From positions 1-64,000 of the forward strand of contig NZ_JACHTF010000020.1 in NCBI RefSeq assembly GCF_014145325.1: a stretch of DNA of 64,000 nt, in the 5' to 3' direction. The first letter of the stretch is position 1. Each line of letters starts with the position of its first letter. The position numbers and the translations under genes were made by a program. This DNA comes from Marilutibacter spongiae (GTDB lineage Bacteria; Pseudomonadota; Gammaproteobacteria; Xanthomonadales; Xanthomonadaceae). Below are positions 33,318 through 41,125 of this stretch, in pieces. The notes beneath the pieces are model-generated. The model was not told the origin of the DNA. It ran no database searches and was given only the letters and a program-made list of their open reading frames with translations.

Positions 33318-33414
33318 TCGTAGGCAAAACGTGTCCGCGACCGAATCTGAAAGCCTTGCCCTGCTTACGTTTCAGGATTGCGCGCGGACAAGTTTTGCCA
33401 AAACATGTCCGCGG
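33308..33414. repeat. Two related 32-bp inverted repeats beside the gpW-like gene
   Basis: The motif GGCAAAAC-N-TGTCCGCG occurs at 33323-33339 and 33397-33413 on the plus strand and at 33383-33399 on the minus strand. A partial minus-strand copy is at 33308-33324. They pair as two palindromes, 33308-33339 and 33383-33413, each with an outer CGCGGACA/TGTCCGCG stem; the second continues with five more pairs around a GCC loop. They sit between the gpW-like and Mor-like genes. Confidence 0.7.
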
Positions 33415-33421
33415 CACACCT

Positions 33422-33742
33422 TTAGGCCGCTTCAGCGCCACCTTTTGGCAGTCCGCCGGGGAACAGGCGGCGCAGATGCCGGACCGTGATCCCGTGGCGT
33501 CCCGCGACGCGCGATGCGTCGGCGCCGTTGCGAAGCTCTACTTCCATCTGCGACACGTCGTACTGCCGCCCCGGCTTGGGAATGTACAGACGCTCACCCG
33601 GGTATTCGCGCTGCAGGTAGTCGACGATGACGTTGGCGAACGGCAGCGCGATCGACTCCGTCGCGCCCAGGTCCTCCACGATCGCCTGCACCAGCTCCGC
33701 GCGCAGGGCCTCGGTCTTGTCGAGGTCTCGGCTGTTGCTCAT
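33422..33742 (-). CDS. Mor/Mga-like DNA-binding protein in the packaging operon
   Basis: 106 aa from the ATG at 33742, overlapping the terminase stop (ATGA). The C-terminal half reads GERLYIPKPGRQYDVSQMEVEL then GADASRVAGRHGITVRHLRRLF, which resembles the Mor (Mu middle-operon regulator) family: a dimerisation part with G(E/G)xxYIPK and an HTH. A transcription factor for late genes is the likely role; placement inside the packaging genes is unusual. Confidence 0.55.
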   Translation of the reverse strand: MSNSRDLDKTEALRAELVQAIVEDLGATESIALPFANVIVDYLQREYPGERLYIPKPGRQYDVSQMEVELRNGADASRVAGRHGITVRHLRRLFPGGLPKGGAEAA

Positions 33743-35922
33743 CCGATGTTCCAATCCCCATCCACGACGCCACCCCGCTTCGGTGCCGCCCGGGGTGGCG
33801 CGCTGGCCGGCTTCGCCGGCGTCGATGTTTCACGGGAATCATGGGCCGGCTGGCTAAAGAGGTCCTGTGGGTCCGGCAGGAGCGCTGCTTCCAGGGCTTT
33901 GAACTGCGCCTCGCGCATGGCATCGATCTTTACGGCCGGCGCGTAGGCGGCCCACAGCGCGTAGACCAGCGTATCCAGCGGCTCGTTGTAGGAGCCCTTC
34001 GGCCGGATCCACTTCTTCGCCGCCTCGTCGAAGTACTCCACCACCAGGCCCTCGAAGTACTTGGGCTCCAAGGCGCCCGGATCCGGCTTGAGCGGGTCGT
34101 ACTCTTCGCCCCGCCCGCCGGGGAAACGGATCATGCGCGCGTCGATCGGATCCGGCTCACCGTCCTTGTCCGCGGCCTCTTTTGCCAGGATCGCCGACGA
34201 CAGCCAGCCGTAGATGATGTGCTTGAGCACGCTGGTGCCCACGCCCCAGACACCGACGCTTCGCGCGAGTGTCTTGTCGCGGTCGTTCACCTCGGTCTTG
34301 GAGGGACGGTACACTGCGCGCTCGGACTTGTGTTCGGCGCGGCCGCGGATCAGATAGAGCGCCTGTGTGCGATAGCCCCGATCGACCTGGATCATCCGGT
34401 CGCGGCCCGAGCTCGCCACCTTCGACTGCACGAACTTGGCCGCCATCTCGGTCCAGTTGCCACCGTCGATCGCCACGGCGCGAATGTGCATCGGCCTGCC
34501 ATGGACGTTGTGCCACACGCCTTGCAGGTACCGGTCGAGTTCGGCGTAGCCATCCGGCTTGGAGGGATCGCCATCGAGGATGGCGTACTCGACCACGCGC
34601 CCTCGCTGGCCACGACCCCACGCCACCACCTGGACCTCGAAGCGGTCGTGCGCCAGGTCGACGCCGGCGGTCAGGATCAGACCCGCCTCCGGGACGACGC
34701 CGGCATGGACGCCCGGCTCAGCCAGCGACTTCACGTCCTCGGCGTTCTGGGTCTTGCGCTCGCCCTCGTAGACCTCGCCCAGCACCAGGTTGGTGAAGCC
34801 AGCCAGCTTGTCCGGGTTCTTCTCGGCGGCGGCGCGCTTGTCGGCGATCGCCTTCCACGAGTCGCCAATGCCCTCCGGCGAGTAGGCGGCCCAGATGTGA
34901 TAGCTCTGGTGCGAGCGCGGCGCCTCGGGATTCGTGGGCTCCCAGAAGGCGCCGTCGGGCGCAGGTGGATCGATGACGGTCCGGCAGCACACATCCGCGA
35001 AGACCAGCCGCCCCTTGCCTTCTTGGGCATGGATCACTCGCAGCGGCACCTCACCGCAGTCCGGGCAGGCACTGCGCTCGCGCAGCATGGCCTCGCGATG
35101 GTGCTCGCGTATCTCGCAGCCGTGGGCGGTGCAGGCAAAGAAGCCTTGCGGGTGCAGGTTGTCGGGCTTGAGCACCTGGTGCGCGCCGCATTCCGGGCAA
35201 CGCACGCGGTAATAGCGACGGTCGCCGTCCTGGAAGTCATCGTCGATCTGGCTCGCCCCGGCAACCGTCGGCGTGCAAGCGCGGTAGCGCTTGGCACGAT
35301 CGCCGTAGGACATGGCGCGGGCGGCGAGCTGTTCGGCGGCCGAGCCCTGACCACCGATATCGGTCGGCGACTCGTCGTACTCGTCGTGGAACACGAAGCG
35401 CGCGGTGCGCTGGCGCAGCTGCTTGCTCGAGTTGACCCAGATCGTCCACAGCGTGCCGCCCGGGAACTGCTTCTCGAAGGTGTTGTCGCTCTCGAGCTTG
35501 GCCTGCAGCGTCGGCATGATCGCCACGGCCGGTTCGAACTTGGACACGCTCCAGCTGCGCGCCAGGTCCTTCACCGGCTGGGCCACGATCATCGAGTCCA
35601 GGCCGCGGTCGATCACGTACCCGACCCAGTTGATCCCGACTTCCGTCGCACCGATCTGCGCCGACTTCTTGAACGTGACGTCGGTGACCCGGGTGTGCTC
35701 GCTCAGCGCGTCCATGATCTCGCGCAGGTAGGGCGTGCGGCTGGTGCGCCACTCGCCCGGCTCGGCGCCGGCGCCCTGGGCGATCTGCCGGTACTTGTCG
35801 GCCCACTGGCTGACCGTCATGCGCGCCGGGATGGTCCACCCTTCCGCCCAGGCCGCGGCGACGACCGCGCTCGCGTCAGCGAGCTGGACGTCGAAGTCGA
35901 CGTCGAAGGTCTCGAGCATCAT
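33739..35922 (-). CDS. Terminase large subunit (lambda gpA-type)
   Basis: 727 aa. The ATPase part has the modified Walker A KKSAQIGATE and the Walker B region FVFHDEYDESP. Two zinc-ribbon pairs follow (CPECGAHQ and CPDCGEVP). The nuclease part begins TAGVDLAHDRFEVQVVAWG. This order and length are those of phage_GpA terminases that cut concatemers at cos sites and drive DNA into the prohead. It overlaps both neighbours by four bases. Confidence 0.93.
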   Translation of the reverse strand: MMLETFDVDFDVQLADASAVVAAAWAEGWTIPARMTVSQWADKYRQIAQGAGAEPGEWRTSRTPYLREIMDALSEHTRVTDVTFKKSAQIGATEVGINWVGYVIDRGLDSMIVAQPVKDLARSWSVSKFEPAVAIMPTLQAKLESDNTFEKQFPGGTLWTIWVNSSKQLRQRTARFVFHDEYDESPTDIGGQGSAAEQLAARAMSYGDRAKRYRACTPTVAGASQIDDDFQDGDRRYYRVRCPECGAHQVLKPDNLHPQGFFACTAHGCEIREHHREAMLRERSACPDCGEVPLRVIHAQEGKGRLVFADVCCRTVIDPPAPDGAFWEPTNPEAPRSHQSYHIWAAYSPEGIGDSWKAIADKRAAAEKNPDKLAGFTNLVLGEVYEGERKTQNAEDVKSLAEPGVHAGVVPEAGLILTAGVDLAHDRFEVQVVAWGRGQRGRVVEYAILDGDPSKPDGYAELDRYLQGVWHNVHGRPMHIRAVAIDGGNWTEMAAKFVQSKVASSGRDRMIQVDRGYRTQALYLIRGRAEHKSERAVYRPSKTEVNDRDKTLARSVGVWGVGTSVLKHIIYGWLSSAILAKEAADKDGEPDPIDARMIRFPGGRGEEYDPLKPDPGALEPKYFEGLVVEYFDEAAKKWIRPKGSYNEPLDTLVYALWAAYAPAVKIDAMREAQFKALEAALLPDPQDLFSQPAHDSRETSTPAKPASAPPRAAPKRGGVVDGDWNIG

Positions 35923-36494
35923 GCGGCGTCCTCGGTCGGCATGGCGCGCTTCTGCGCCAGCGCCTGGGCCGCCTTCTGCATTTCCTCGCTGATACGCGCC
36001 ACCTCGTCGTTGATCAATTGCTCGCAGGCATGCGGGTCGGACTCCGCGGCCAGCTTGAGCCGGAGCTTGCTGCCCATGCGGCGCAGCCGCTCCATCGCCT
36101 GCCGCGCCAGCGTGAAGGTGTCGCGGCGGACGTCGTGCGTGCGCGTGAGCGCGCCAGAGAGCTCGCCCAGGCGCAGCTCCGCCTCGCGCGCCTTGGCGAG
36201 ACGCTCGCGGCGCATGGCCTCGCGCAGATCGACCCGGTCATGCAGCGGCGCGACGGTCGCCGTGGGCACGTCGTCACCTGGTGTCGCGTCGTGCGCGTCG
36301 CGCGTGCGATCGCCGCCACGCACAGGATCGGTGGTCTCCGCCAGGAGGGCGTCGCTGGCGGCGACATCGATGCGCTTGCCATCCGGCGCCAGCTTCAACC
36401 GCCCGTCCCGGCGCATCCGGCGGACGTAGGAGTCGCTGCATCCTCGGTGCTGGGCGTACTCGGCGGTCGTCATGAAGCGGGTTTCAGCGGTCAC
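35919..36494 (-). CDS. Terminase small subunit (Nu1-like)
   Basis: 191 aa from the GTG at 36494, which has AGGGGG about six bases upstream; the frame extends to 36578 without start signals. The N-terminal winged HTH reads MTTAEYAQHRGCSDSYVRRMRRDGRLKLAPDG (given as its beginning and end: TTAEYAQHRG and RLKLAPDG), as in Nu1. A long Arg/Glu/Ala-rich helix, likely coiled coil, follows for oligomerisation. It would bind the cos region, probably in the repeat-rich upstream sequence or nearby. Confidence 0.8.
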   Translation of the reverse strand: MTAETRFMTTAEYAQHRGCSDSYVRRMRRDGRLKLAPDGKRIDVAASDALLAETTDPVRGGDRTRDAHDATPGDDVPTATVAPLHDRVDLREAMRRERLAKAREAELRLGELSGALTRTHDVRRDTFTLARQAMERLRRMGSKLRLKLAAESDPHACEQLINDEVARISEEMQKAAQALAQKRAMPTEDAA

Positions 36495-36675
36495 CGGAAC
36501 CCCCTGCCACCATCGGAACCCCGGAACCAATAACAAAATCAAAAACTTGCACGAGTTTCGCGGCCTCGCTACCCGCACTACCCGGCGCCCCGGGAGGACC
36601 CGCGCGCCGGGGGCCGGCGCCCCTCGCGGTGCCGCGCCCGACCGGGCCCGCCTCGCCCTGCCCGACCTCGACTGA
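36495..36675. other. Non-coding stretch upstream of the terminase genes
   Basis: No gene is seen. The first part is A-rich (near 36530-36545), the rest is very GC-rich. It is a natural place for the late promoter and a cos site, but no sequence in it can be identified as such. Confidence 0.4.
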
Positions 36676-36898
36676 GGTTGGGCAGGAGGTTGGGAAGCGG
36701 AAACCCTTGCGGCTGTTGGCTATTCCCAACCTACCCAACCTACCCAACCTGTTATTACACATGGGGAGAATGTAGTGGCGGACCCACTCCATACACGCGA
36801 GGGACAAAAGGTTGGGCAGGTTGGGCAATGCCCACGGCGAAAGGCCCGAGGTCGGGCAGGAGGTTGGGCAGAGGTTGGGCAGCGCGCCCAAGGTCGGG
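36676..36898. repeat. Cluster of GGTTGGG repeats, candidate replication origin
   Basis: GGTTGGG occurs on the plus strand at 36676, 36688, 36810, 36819, 36862 and 36873, and on the minus strand at 36725, 36734 and 36743; GGTCGGG variants are at 36850 and 36892. Spacings are mostly 9 or 11-12 bases. No gene crosses it: the helicase gene ends at 36899. An A/T-richer patch (GTTATTACACATG) lies in the middle. Direct and inverted clusters around an A/T-rich centre next to the helicase and primase genes suggest an origin. Confidence 0.7.
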
Positions 36899-38299
36899 CT
36901 AGAACGGGATGTCATCGTCACCCCCTGCTGCCTTGCCAGGCGTCTCGGCGGCCGCCATCGCGGCCCAGGTCAGGCCCGGCTGCAGCCACCGTCGCTCACG
37001 GCGCCCGCCGGGCACGATACCGCGATCGTGGCGCCATCCCAACCGCTTCATGATGTTGGCCACGCGCATCTGCTCCGGCCGGCCATGCCTGGCTGCGTCC
37101 ACCCCAATGGCGAACAGCAGCAGCTCATCGGTCGTGGTCCAGGTGGGCGTCTTGCCGTAGAGCCTCGATGGGTACGCTTTCTCGCCAGGGTCCCTGCCGT
37201 CGAGCCAGCGCGCCACGCGTCCCTCCCAGCTGTCTTCGAAGTAGCGCGCCTCCTGCTCGTCGCCGGCGTCATCGGGCAGGTCCCACCACTGGAAGCCGGC
37301 GCTGAACATCGCGACCGCCTCAGCCCACAGCTGGTCGCGCACGGCCTGCAGGCGGTCAAGGTCGATCTGTCCCCCGTCTTGGATCCGGACCGGTAGGAAG
37401 CGTCGGCCACCGGTGTGATCGCGCAGGTATTCGGTCTCGTTCGTGGTGCCGACGAACACGCACTCACGGCGGTAGGACCGAGGCACGCGCTCGTACGGCG
37501 CACGATACTTGTCGACGCGGCGGGTAATGGCGCCCTTCACTGCCGTGATATCGGCCTTCGTGAAGCTGTCCATCTCGGCGATCTCCACGCCCCAGCACCC
37601 CAGAATCACCTGGTAGAAGTCCTTGCCCGAGGGCGACTCCAGCGTTTCGACGTACCAGCTCGGGTTGAACAGCACGCCCATGGCCGTGGTCTTCTTCTTT
37701 CCCTGGATGCCTTCCAGCACCAGCATGAAGTCCACCTTGGCGCCCACCATGGGTTGCTTGGGGTCGAACCACAGGATGCGCGAGACGGCACTGACCATGA
37801 AACACTGGGCCGCGTGCCGGTTGTAGGCACGGTCCTCGACCCCGAACAGGTCGACGAACATGCGCTCCACGCGCGGCGTACCATCCCAATTCAGGCCTTG
37901 CAGGTATTCACGGATCGGGTGCCGCCTGTGCCGGCGGGCCACGGTGATGACCGCCTTGAGCGCCATCTCGTCGCTGACCAGCATGCTGTAGCGATCGGGC
38001 CGCTGCAGCCAGGCCGCCAGTTCGCAGGCATCCGTGTCGGTGAACTCGTCGCGGTTGCCGCCCACCCAGGGTGGATCCTTGGCCAGCACCACCTGGTTGC
38101 TCGACTCGTTCAGCCAGAAGGCGCCGGCGAAATGGTCGTCGTGCTCGAGGATCAGCATCAGGTTGTGCAAGGTGCTCTCGATGCGACCGTCGCGGTTCGT
38201 CGTCAACGCCAGGCGCCAATCGCTGTCGCCCGGCGAGCCCCCGCCTGGCGGCGTACCGCCACCGTCAATGACCTCCAGTCGCTTACGCGCCACGCTCAC
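36899..38299 (-). CDS. VirE/VapE-type replicative helicase (ATPase)
   Basis: 466 aa. Matches the virulence-associated E family: NWDGTPRVERMFVDLFG, Walker A GIQGKKKTT (197-205), Walker B VEIAEMDS, KADITAVKGAITRRVDKYRAPY and the arginine region FVGTTNETEYLRD then GGRRFLPV. These are AAA+-like superfamily helicases of phages and satellites that unwind the origin. The protein ends with GDDDIPF, identical to the conserved C-terminal tip of bacterial SSB. Its ATG overlaps the primase stop, so the two are translated together. Confidence 0.85.
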   Translation of the reverse strand: MSVARKRLEVIDGGGTPPGGGSPGDSDWRLALTTNRDGRIESTLHNLMLILEHDDHFAGAFWLNESSNQVVLAKDPPWVGGNRDEFTDTDACELAAWLQRPDRYSMLVSDEMALKAVITVARRHRRHPIREYLQGLNWDGTPRVERMFVDLFGVEDRAYNRHAAQCFMVSAVSRILWFDPKQPMVGAKVDFMLVLEGIQGKKKTTAMGVLFNPSWYVETLESPSGKDFYQVILGCWGVEIAEMDSFTKADITAVKGAITRRVDKYRAPYERVPRSYRRECVFVGTTNETEYLRDHTGGRRFLPVRIQDGGQIDLDRLQAVRDQLWAEAVAMFSAGFQWWDLPDDAGDEQEARYFEDSWEGRVARWLDGRDPGEKAYPSRLYGKTPTWTTTDELLLFAIGVDAARHGRPEQMRVANIMKRLGWRHDRGIVPGGRRERRWLQPGLTWAAMAAAETPGKAAGGDDDIPF

Positions 38300-39327
38300 C
38301 CTCGCACCACGTCGATTTCAGCGACGCGGTGCGCCGCCCAGGTGGCCAGCTGGCGAGGGGTCCACCCTTCCGCCAGCGCATCGGCCAAATCCCAGCCTTT
38401 CGGCTGGCCCGCGGGGTCCACCACGCGCATCGAGCGCACCCCGGCTTGCTTGAGCAACTGGGCGACCCCGACGTGGAAGCGTCCCGCGTAATCGCGGTGG
38501 CCGAGCATGGCCTGGCGGCCGGCGTCGTCCGCATCCGGCCAGAGCACCACGTCACGCTCGGCCAAGGGCGACCAGTCGACGTACGCCACGCCCTTGCCAC
38601 CGCCGGCCCAGCTGACCGACACGTACATGGGCAGCGCGTCAGCGCCAGCCGCGCGACATTTCTCGCCCTCGGACAGCAGCACGGGTGCGCCCGGGCGATC
38701 TGCCAGCGCGTCAAGGCCGAACAAGGGCCGCGGCCGGGGAAAGGATTGAATGCACCACTGCATCGCTCCGTCAGGGCCGATGCACCAGGTCACCGTTGGG
38801 GTGATCTTTCCATCCTCGAACTCGCACCGTAGGACGTAGCCGATCAGCCGACCTTGGCTGTCGCGGTAGTCGAACGCGGTCACCGGCTTGAAGCGCGAGA
38901 ACTTGCCGCGCTTCACGTTCCACACCGGTACGGTCCAGCCATCGCCCTGCACCAGCTCGGGGGCGTCGTCCGGGACGGGCATCAGCGGTACCCACTTGCC
39001 GCCCGCCTGTTCAACCTGGGGCGCCCGCTGCGCGGGACGGGCCTCCGGTGAGGGGCGGAATGCATCGCCGCCCAGACGTGCGCACGCTTCCTGGAACGTG
39101 ATGTCCTCATAGCGCTGCAAGAAGTCGATCACGTCGTGGTGGGCACCGCAGCCGAAGCAGTGCACGAAGCCCTTGCTGGGCGAGACATAGAAGCTGGGCG
39201 TGCGCTCGTCGTGGAACGGGCACCGTCCCTTGTACTCGCGCCCGTCCTTCTTCAGGTCGACGTAGGCACCGACGACCTGGACGATGTCGACTTGCGCCCT
39301 CAGGGCGCCGACGTCGATCCGGTTCAT
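38296..39327 (-). CDS. DnaG-type primase (CHC2 zinc finger and TOPRIM)
   Basis: 343 aa from the ATG at 39327; upstream frame extension overlaps other genes. The CHC2 zinc finger is C36, H39, C57, C60 (GRCPFHDERTPSF and FVHCFGCGAHHD). The TOPRIM part has LLSEGEKCRAAGA (catalytic Glu) and VVLWPDADDAGRQAM (DxD). It synthesises RNA primers for phage replication. Short for a full DnaG, and without a DnaB-binding domain; the partner is the adjacent helicase. Confidence 0.9.
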   Translation of the reverse strand: MNRIDVGALRAQVDIVQVVGAYVDLKKDGREYKGRCPFHDERTPSFYVSPSKGFVHCFGCGAHHDVIDFLQRYEDITFQEACARLGGDAFRPSPEARPAQRAPQVEQAGGKWVPLMPVPDDAPELVQGDGWTVPVWNVKRGKFSRFKPVTAFDYRDSQGRLIGYVLRCEFEDGKITPTVTWCIGPDGAMQWCIQSFPRPRPLFGLDALADRPGAPVLLSEGEKCRAAGADALPMYVSVSWAGGGKGVAYVDWSPLAERDVVLWPDADDAGRQAMLGHRDYAGRFHVGVAQLLKQAGVRSMRVVDPAGQPKGWDLADALAEGWTPRQLATWAAHRVAEIDVVRG

Positions 39328-39539
39328 CGCGCCCCCTTCTTGGAGGGCATGGCGGCCTTGCGCTTCGCGGCGCGGTACTGCACCCGCAGGTAGTCGGCAA
39401 TGCGCTCGCGGCAGTTGCGCGGCGCCCCGCAGTCGCTGTGGAGGCAGGCGTCCGGCAGCGCGGCAATCTTGCCGGCCCAGGTGTCCAGGGGGCCCGCCGC
39501 AATCTCGAGCGCCTTGCCCATGCAATGGCTCACGCTCAC
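39324..39539 (-). CDS. Small Cys-containing early protein
   Basis: 71 aa from the GTG at 39539, overlapping the upstream TGA (GTGA). The sequence (V)SVSHCMGKALEIAAGP and PDACLHSDCGAPRNCRERIADYL recurs in this early position in related phages. Four cysteines in the second half could bind a metal. Function unknown. Confidence 0.6.
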   Translation of the reverse strand: MSVSHCMGKALEIAAGPLDTWAGKIAALPDACLHSDCGAPRNCRERIADYLRVQYRAAKRKAAMPSKKGAR

Positions 39540-39766
39540 TTCGCCGGCTCCAGCGCGAGGCAGCCTTGCGGCAGGCGCCTCGCCGCATCTTCCGCGGCCC
39601 ACTGCGCGCGTTCTGCCAGCGCCTGTTCGTGGGTCATGCCAGTCGCCGGCGCCCGCAGGGCATCAAGGGCTCTTGTCATGCCGTCGAGCGCACGCCCCGA
39701 AGCCGGGTGCCGCAACGGCCGGTCGCCGGCGTGGACACCTCGCGGCAGGGCGCGGCGGGCGGCCAT
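39536..39766 (-). CDS. Hypothetical early protein
   Basis: 76 aa from the ATG at 39766. Arg/Ala-rich, with a C-terminal MTHEQALAERAQWAAEDAARRL helix. No family recognised. It lies between the DksA/TraR-like and Cys-containing genes with overlapping or nearly touching ends. Confidence 0.45.
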   Translation of the reverse strand: MAARRALPRGVHAGDRPLRHPASGRALDGMTRALDALRAPATGMTHEQALAERAQWAAEDAARRLPQGCLALEPAK

Positions 39767-39768
39767 GA

Positions 39769-39996
39769 TCAACGGCGCCACGCCCGCTGGTGCGCGGCCG
39801 CGGCCTCTTCGCCCTTCTGGCAAGGCACGCACAGCCGCGCACCCATCGCCTGCCGCACCGCCGCGATGGGCTCGCCGCAGTCGAGGTTCTCGCAGTGGGT
39901 CAGCCCCTGCGACCGCTCGCGCCGCGCGTGCGTTCGCAAGGCGTTCTCGGTGTGCAGCTCGTTCATGGCTTGCACCTGGTCCATCTGGTCAGGCAT
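39769..39996 (-). CDS. DksA/TraR-family C4 zinc-finger protein
   Basis: 75 aa. The C-terminus carries CENLDCGEPIAAVRQ followed by LCVPCQ, the C-x4-C-x(n)-C-x2-C finger and CGEPI phrase of the TraR/DksA family. Short members in phages and plasmids act like TraR, binding RNA polymerase in the secondary channel without ppGpp. An alternative ATG is at codon 11. It could redirect host transcription during early infection. Confidence 0.8.
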   Translation of the reverse strand: MPDQMDQVQAMNELHTENALRTHARRERSQGLTHCENLDCGEPIAAVRQAMGARLCVPCQKGEEAAAAHQRAWRR

Positions 39997-40576
39997 GTGC
40001 GGCGTCCCCCTCTGGCAGCAGTGCGGTGACCTGGCGGCGCATGCCCAACAGGGCGGCCATCAGGTCGTCGGATTCGTTGAGGATTCGCTTGGCGTGCGGC
40101 AGGTCGTCGGCATTGAGCTTGCCGTCCGCCAGCGCCGGGGCCAGCGCCTCCACCAGCTGCGCGAACTCGGTCGCCAGCGCGGCCATGCCCACGGCGGGGG
40201 CATGCGGGGCGTCCTCGATTGCAGCAATGGAGAGCCGGCCCCGGCGCTTGGCCAGGTCGCGCTCGCATGCGCTCCGGTAGGCCTCCGGCAGCGCCATAAC
40301 CCATGCATCCTCGAGATCAGCGGGCAGCACCTTGACGGTGCCATCCATGTAGCGGCGAAGGGTCTGACCGTTCGCCTTCATCGCCGCGAGCAGGGCATCG
40401 CCCTCCCCCAGCTTGAACGGCACGTGGCGCACGTCGGGCGCCACGGTGGCGAGGTAGTGCTCGGCAACAGCCATGGCGAAGCTGTTGGCGTTGGTGGCCG
40501 TCTCATCGAGCATGCGGCGCGTGTAGCCGTATACCACCGACTGCCGCGGCGGCAGGAAATGAGGCGCGAGCTTCAT
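39989..40576 (-). CDS. Hypothetical early phage protein
   Basis: 195 aa from the ATG at 40576 (MKLAPHFLPP); an ATG seven codons upstream also exists. Helical, with GYTRRMLDETATNANSFAM, then MDGTVKVLPADLEDAWVMALPEAYRS and a helical C-terminus. The middle segment recalls phage CII-like regulators but the N-terminal HTH of that family is not evident. It is the first gene of the replication operon. Confidence 0.5.
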   Translation of the reverse strand: MKLAPHFLPPRQSVVYGYTRRMLDETATNANSFAMAVAEHYLATVAPDVRHVPFKLGEGDALLAAMKANGQTLRRYMDGTVKVLPADLEDAWVMALPEAYRSACERDLAKRRGRLSIAAIEDAPHAPAVGMAALATEFAQLVEALAPALADGKLNADDLPHAKRILNESDDLMAALLGMRRQVTALLPEGDAAHA

Positions 40577-40783
40577 GCGTATCGCCCCATGCGACACGCA
40601 CCATGGGCGTCATGACAAACATGACCGCCCTGCCCCGCCGAACTCGCCTGACCGCCTTGCGTCACTTCCATGTCGACACGGGTCCTGGCCGGCTCGTAGC
40701 AGTCCTGATCAATTGTTCCCGCGGATCCGAAGTAAGCTTGGAGAGCGCGGATATCAACCCGAAAGCGAGAAGGAGGCACTCCG

Positions 40784-41125
40784 ATGGACAAGACACTGCA
40801 CGGCCTGGGTCCGCAGAGCATTCCATTGGCCGAATTTCCAACTTGGGCAGCAGAGCGCATCCAGCTCCACGAGACGCTGCTGGCGCGCCTCTTGGGAGAG
40901 GTGACTGCGATGAAGTACGGCCTCGGCATCGTCATGGGCTGTCACCCCTCGCCCGAGAAGCTCCTAGCAGCCTGGAATCGCGCAAGGCACGACCTAGTCG
41001 ACGTAGAAATGGAAGGAGGCCTGTTCCAAGGGGCCGAGTATCGAGCGGCCTTCCAGGAACAGATGTCGTACCTGACCGAAGTGATGGAGGCCGCTGCGGG
41101 GAAGGATCAATCGATTGGCGATTGA
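40784..41125 (+). CDS. Hypothetical protein on the opposite strand of the early operon
   Basis: 113 aa, with a perfect AGGAGG seven bases before the ATG, which strongly supports translation. Polar and helical, without recognised motifs (LARLLGEVTAMKYGLGIVM, EMSYLTEVMEAAAG-like ending). It is the only plus-strand gene left of the immunity region and faces a minus-strand gene whose 3' part overlaps it. Confidence 0.6.
   Translation: MDKTLHGLGPQSIPLAEFPTWAAERIQLHETLLARLLGEVTAMKYGLGIVMGCHPSPEKLLAAWNRARHDLVDVEMEGGLFQGAEYRAAFQEQMSYLTEVMEAAAGKDQSIGD

Noticed and set aside
33175-33441. Minus frame covering the palindromes (MALKRPKGV...)
   Set aside because: It overlaps two coupled genes in a different frame and consists partly of translated palindrome sequence.
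36484-36921. Minus-strand frame translating the GGTTGGG repeats (LPNLPNL-type peptide)
   Set aside because: The peptide only mirrors the DNA repeats, overlaps the end of the helicase gene and start of the terminase gene, and has no ribosome-binding site.
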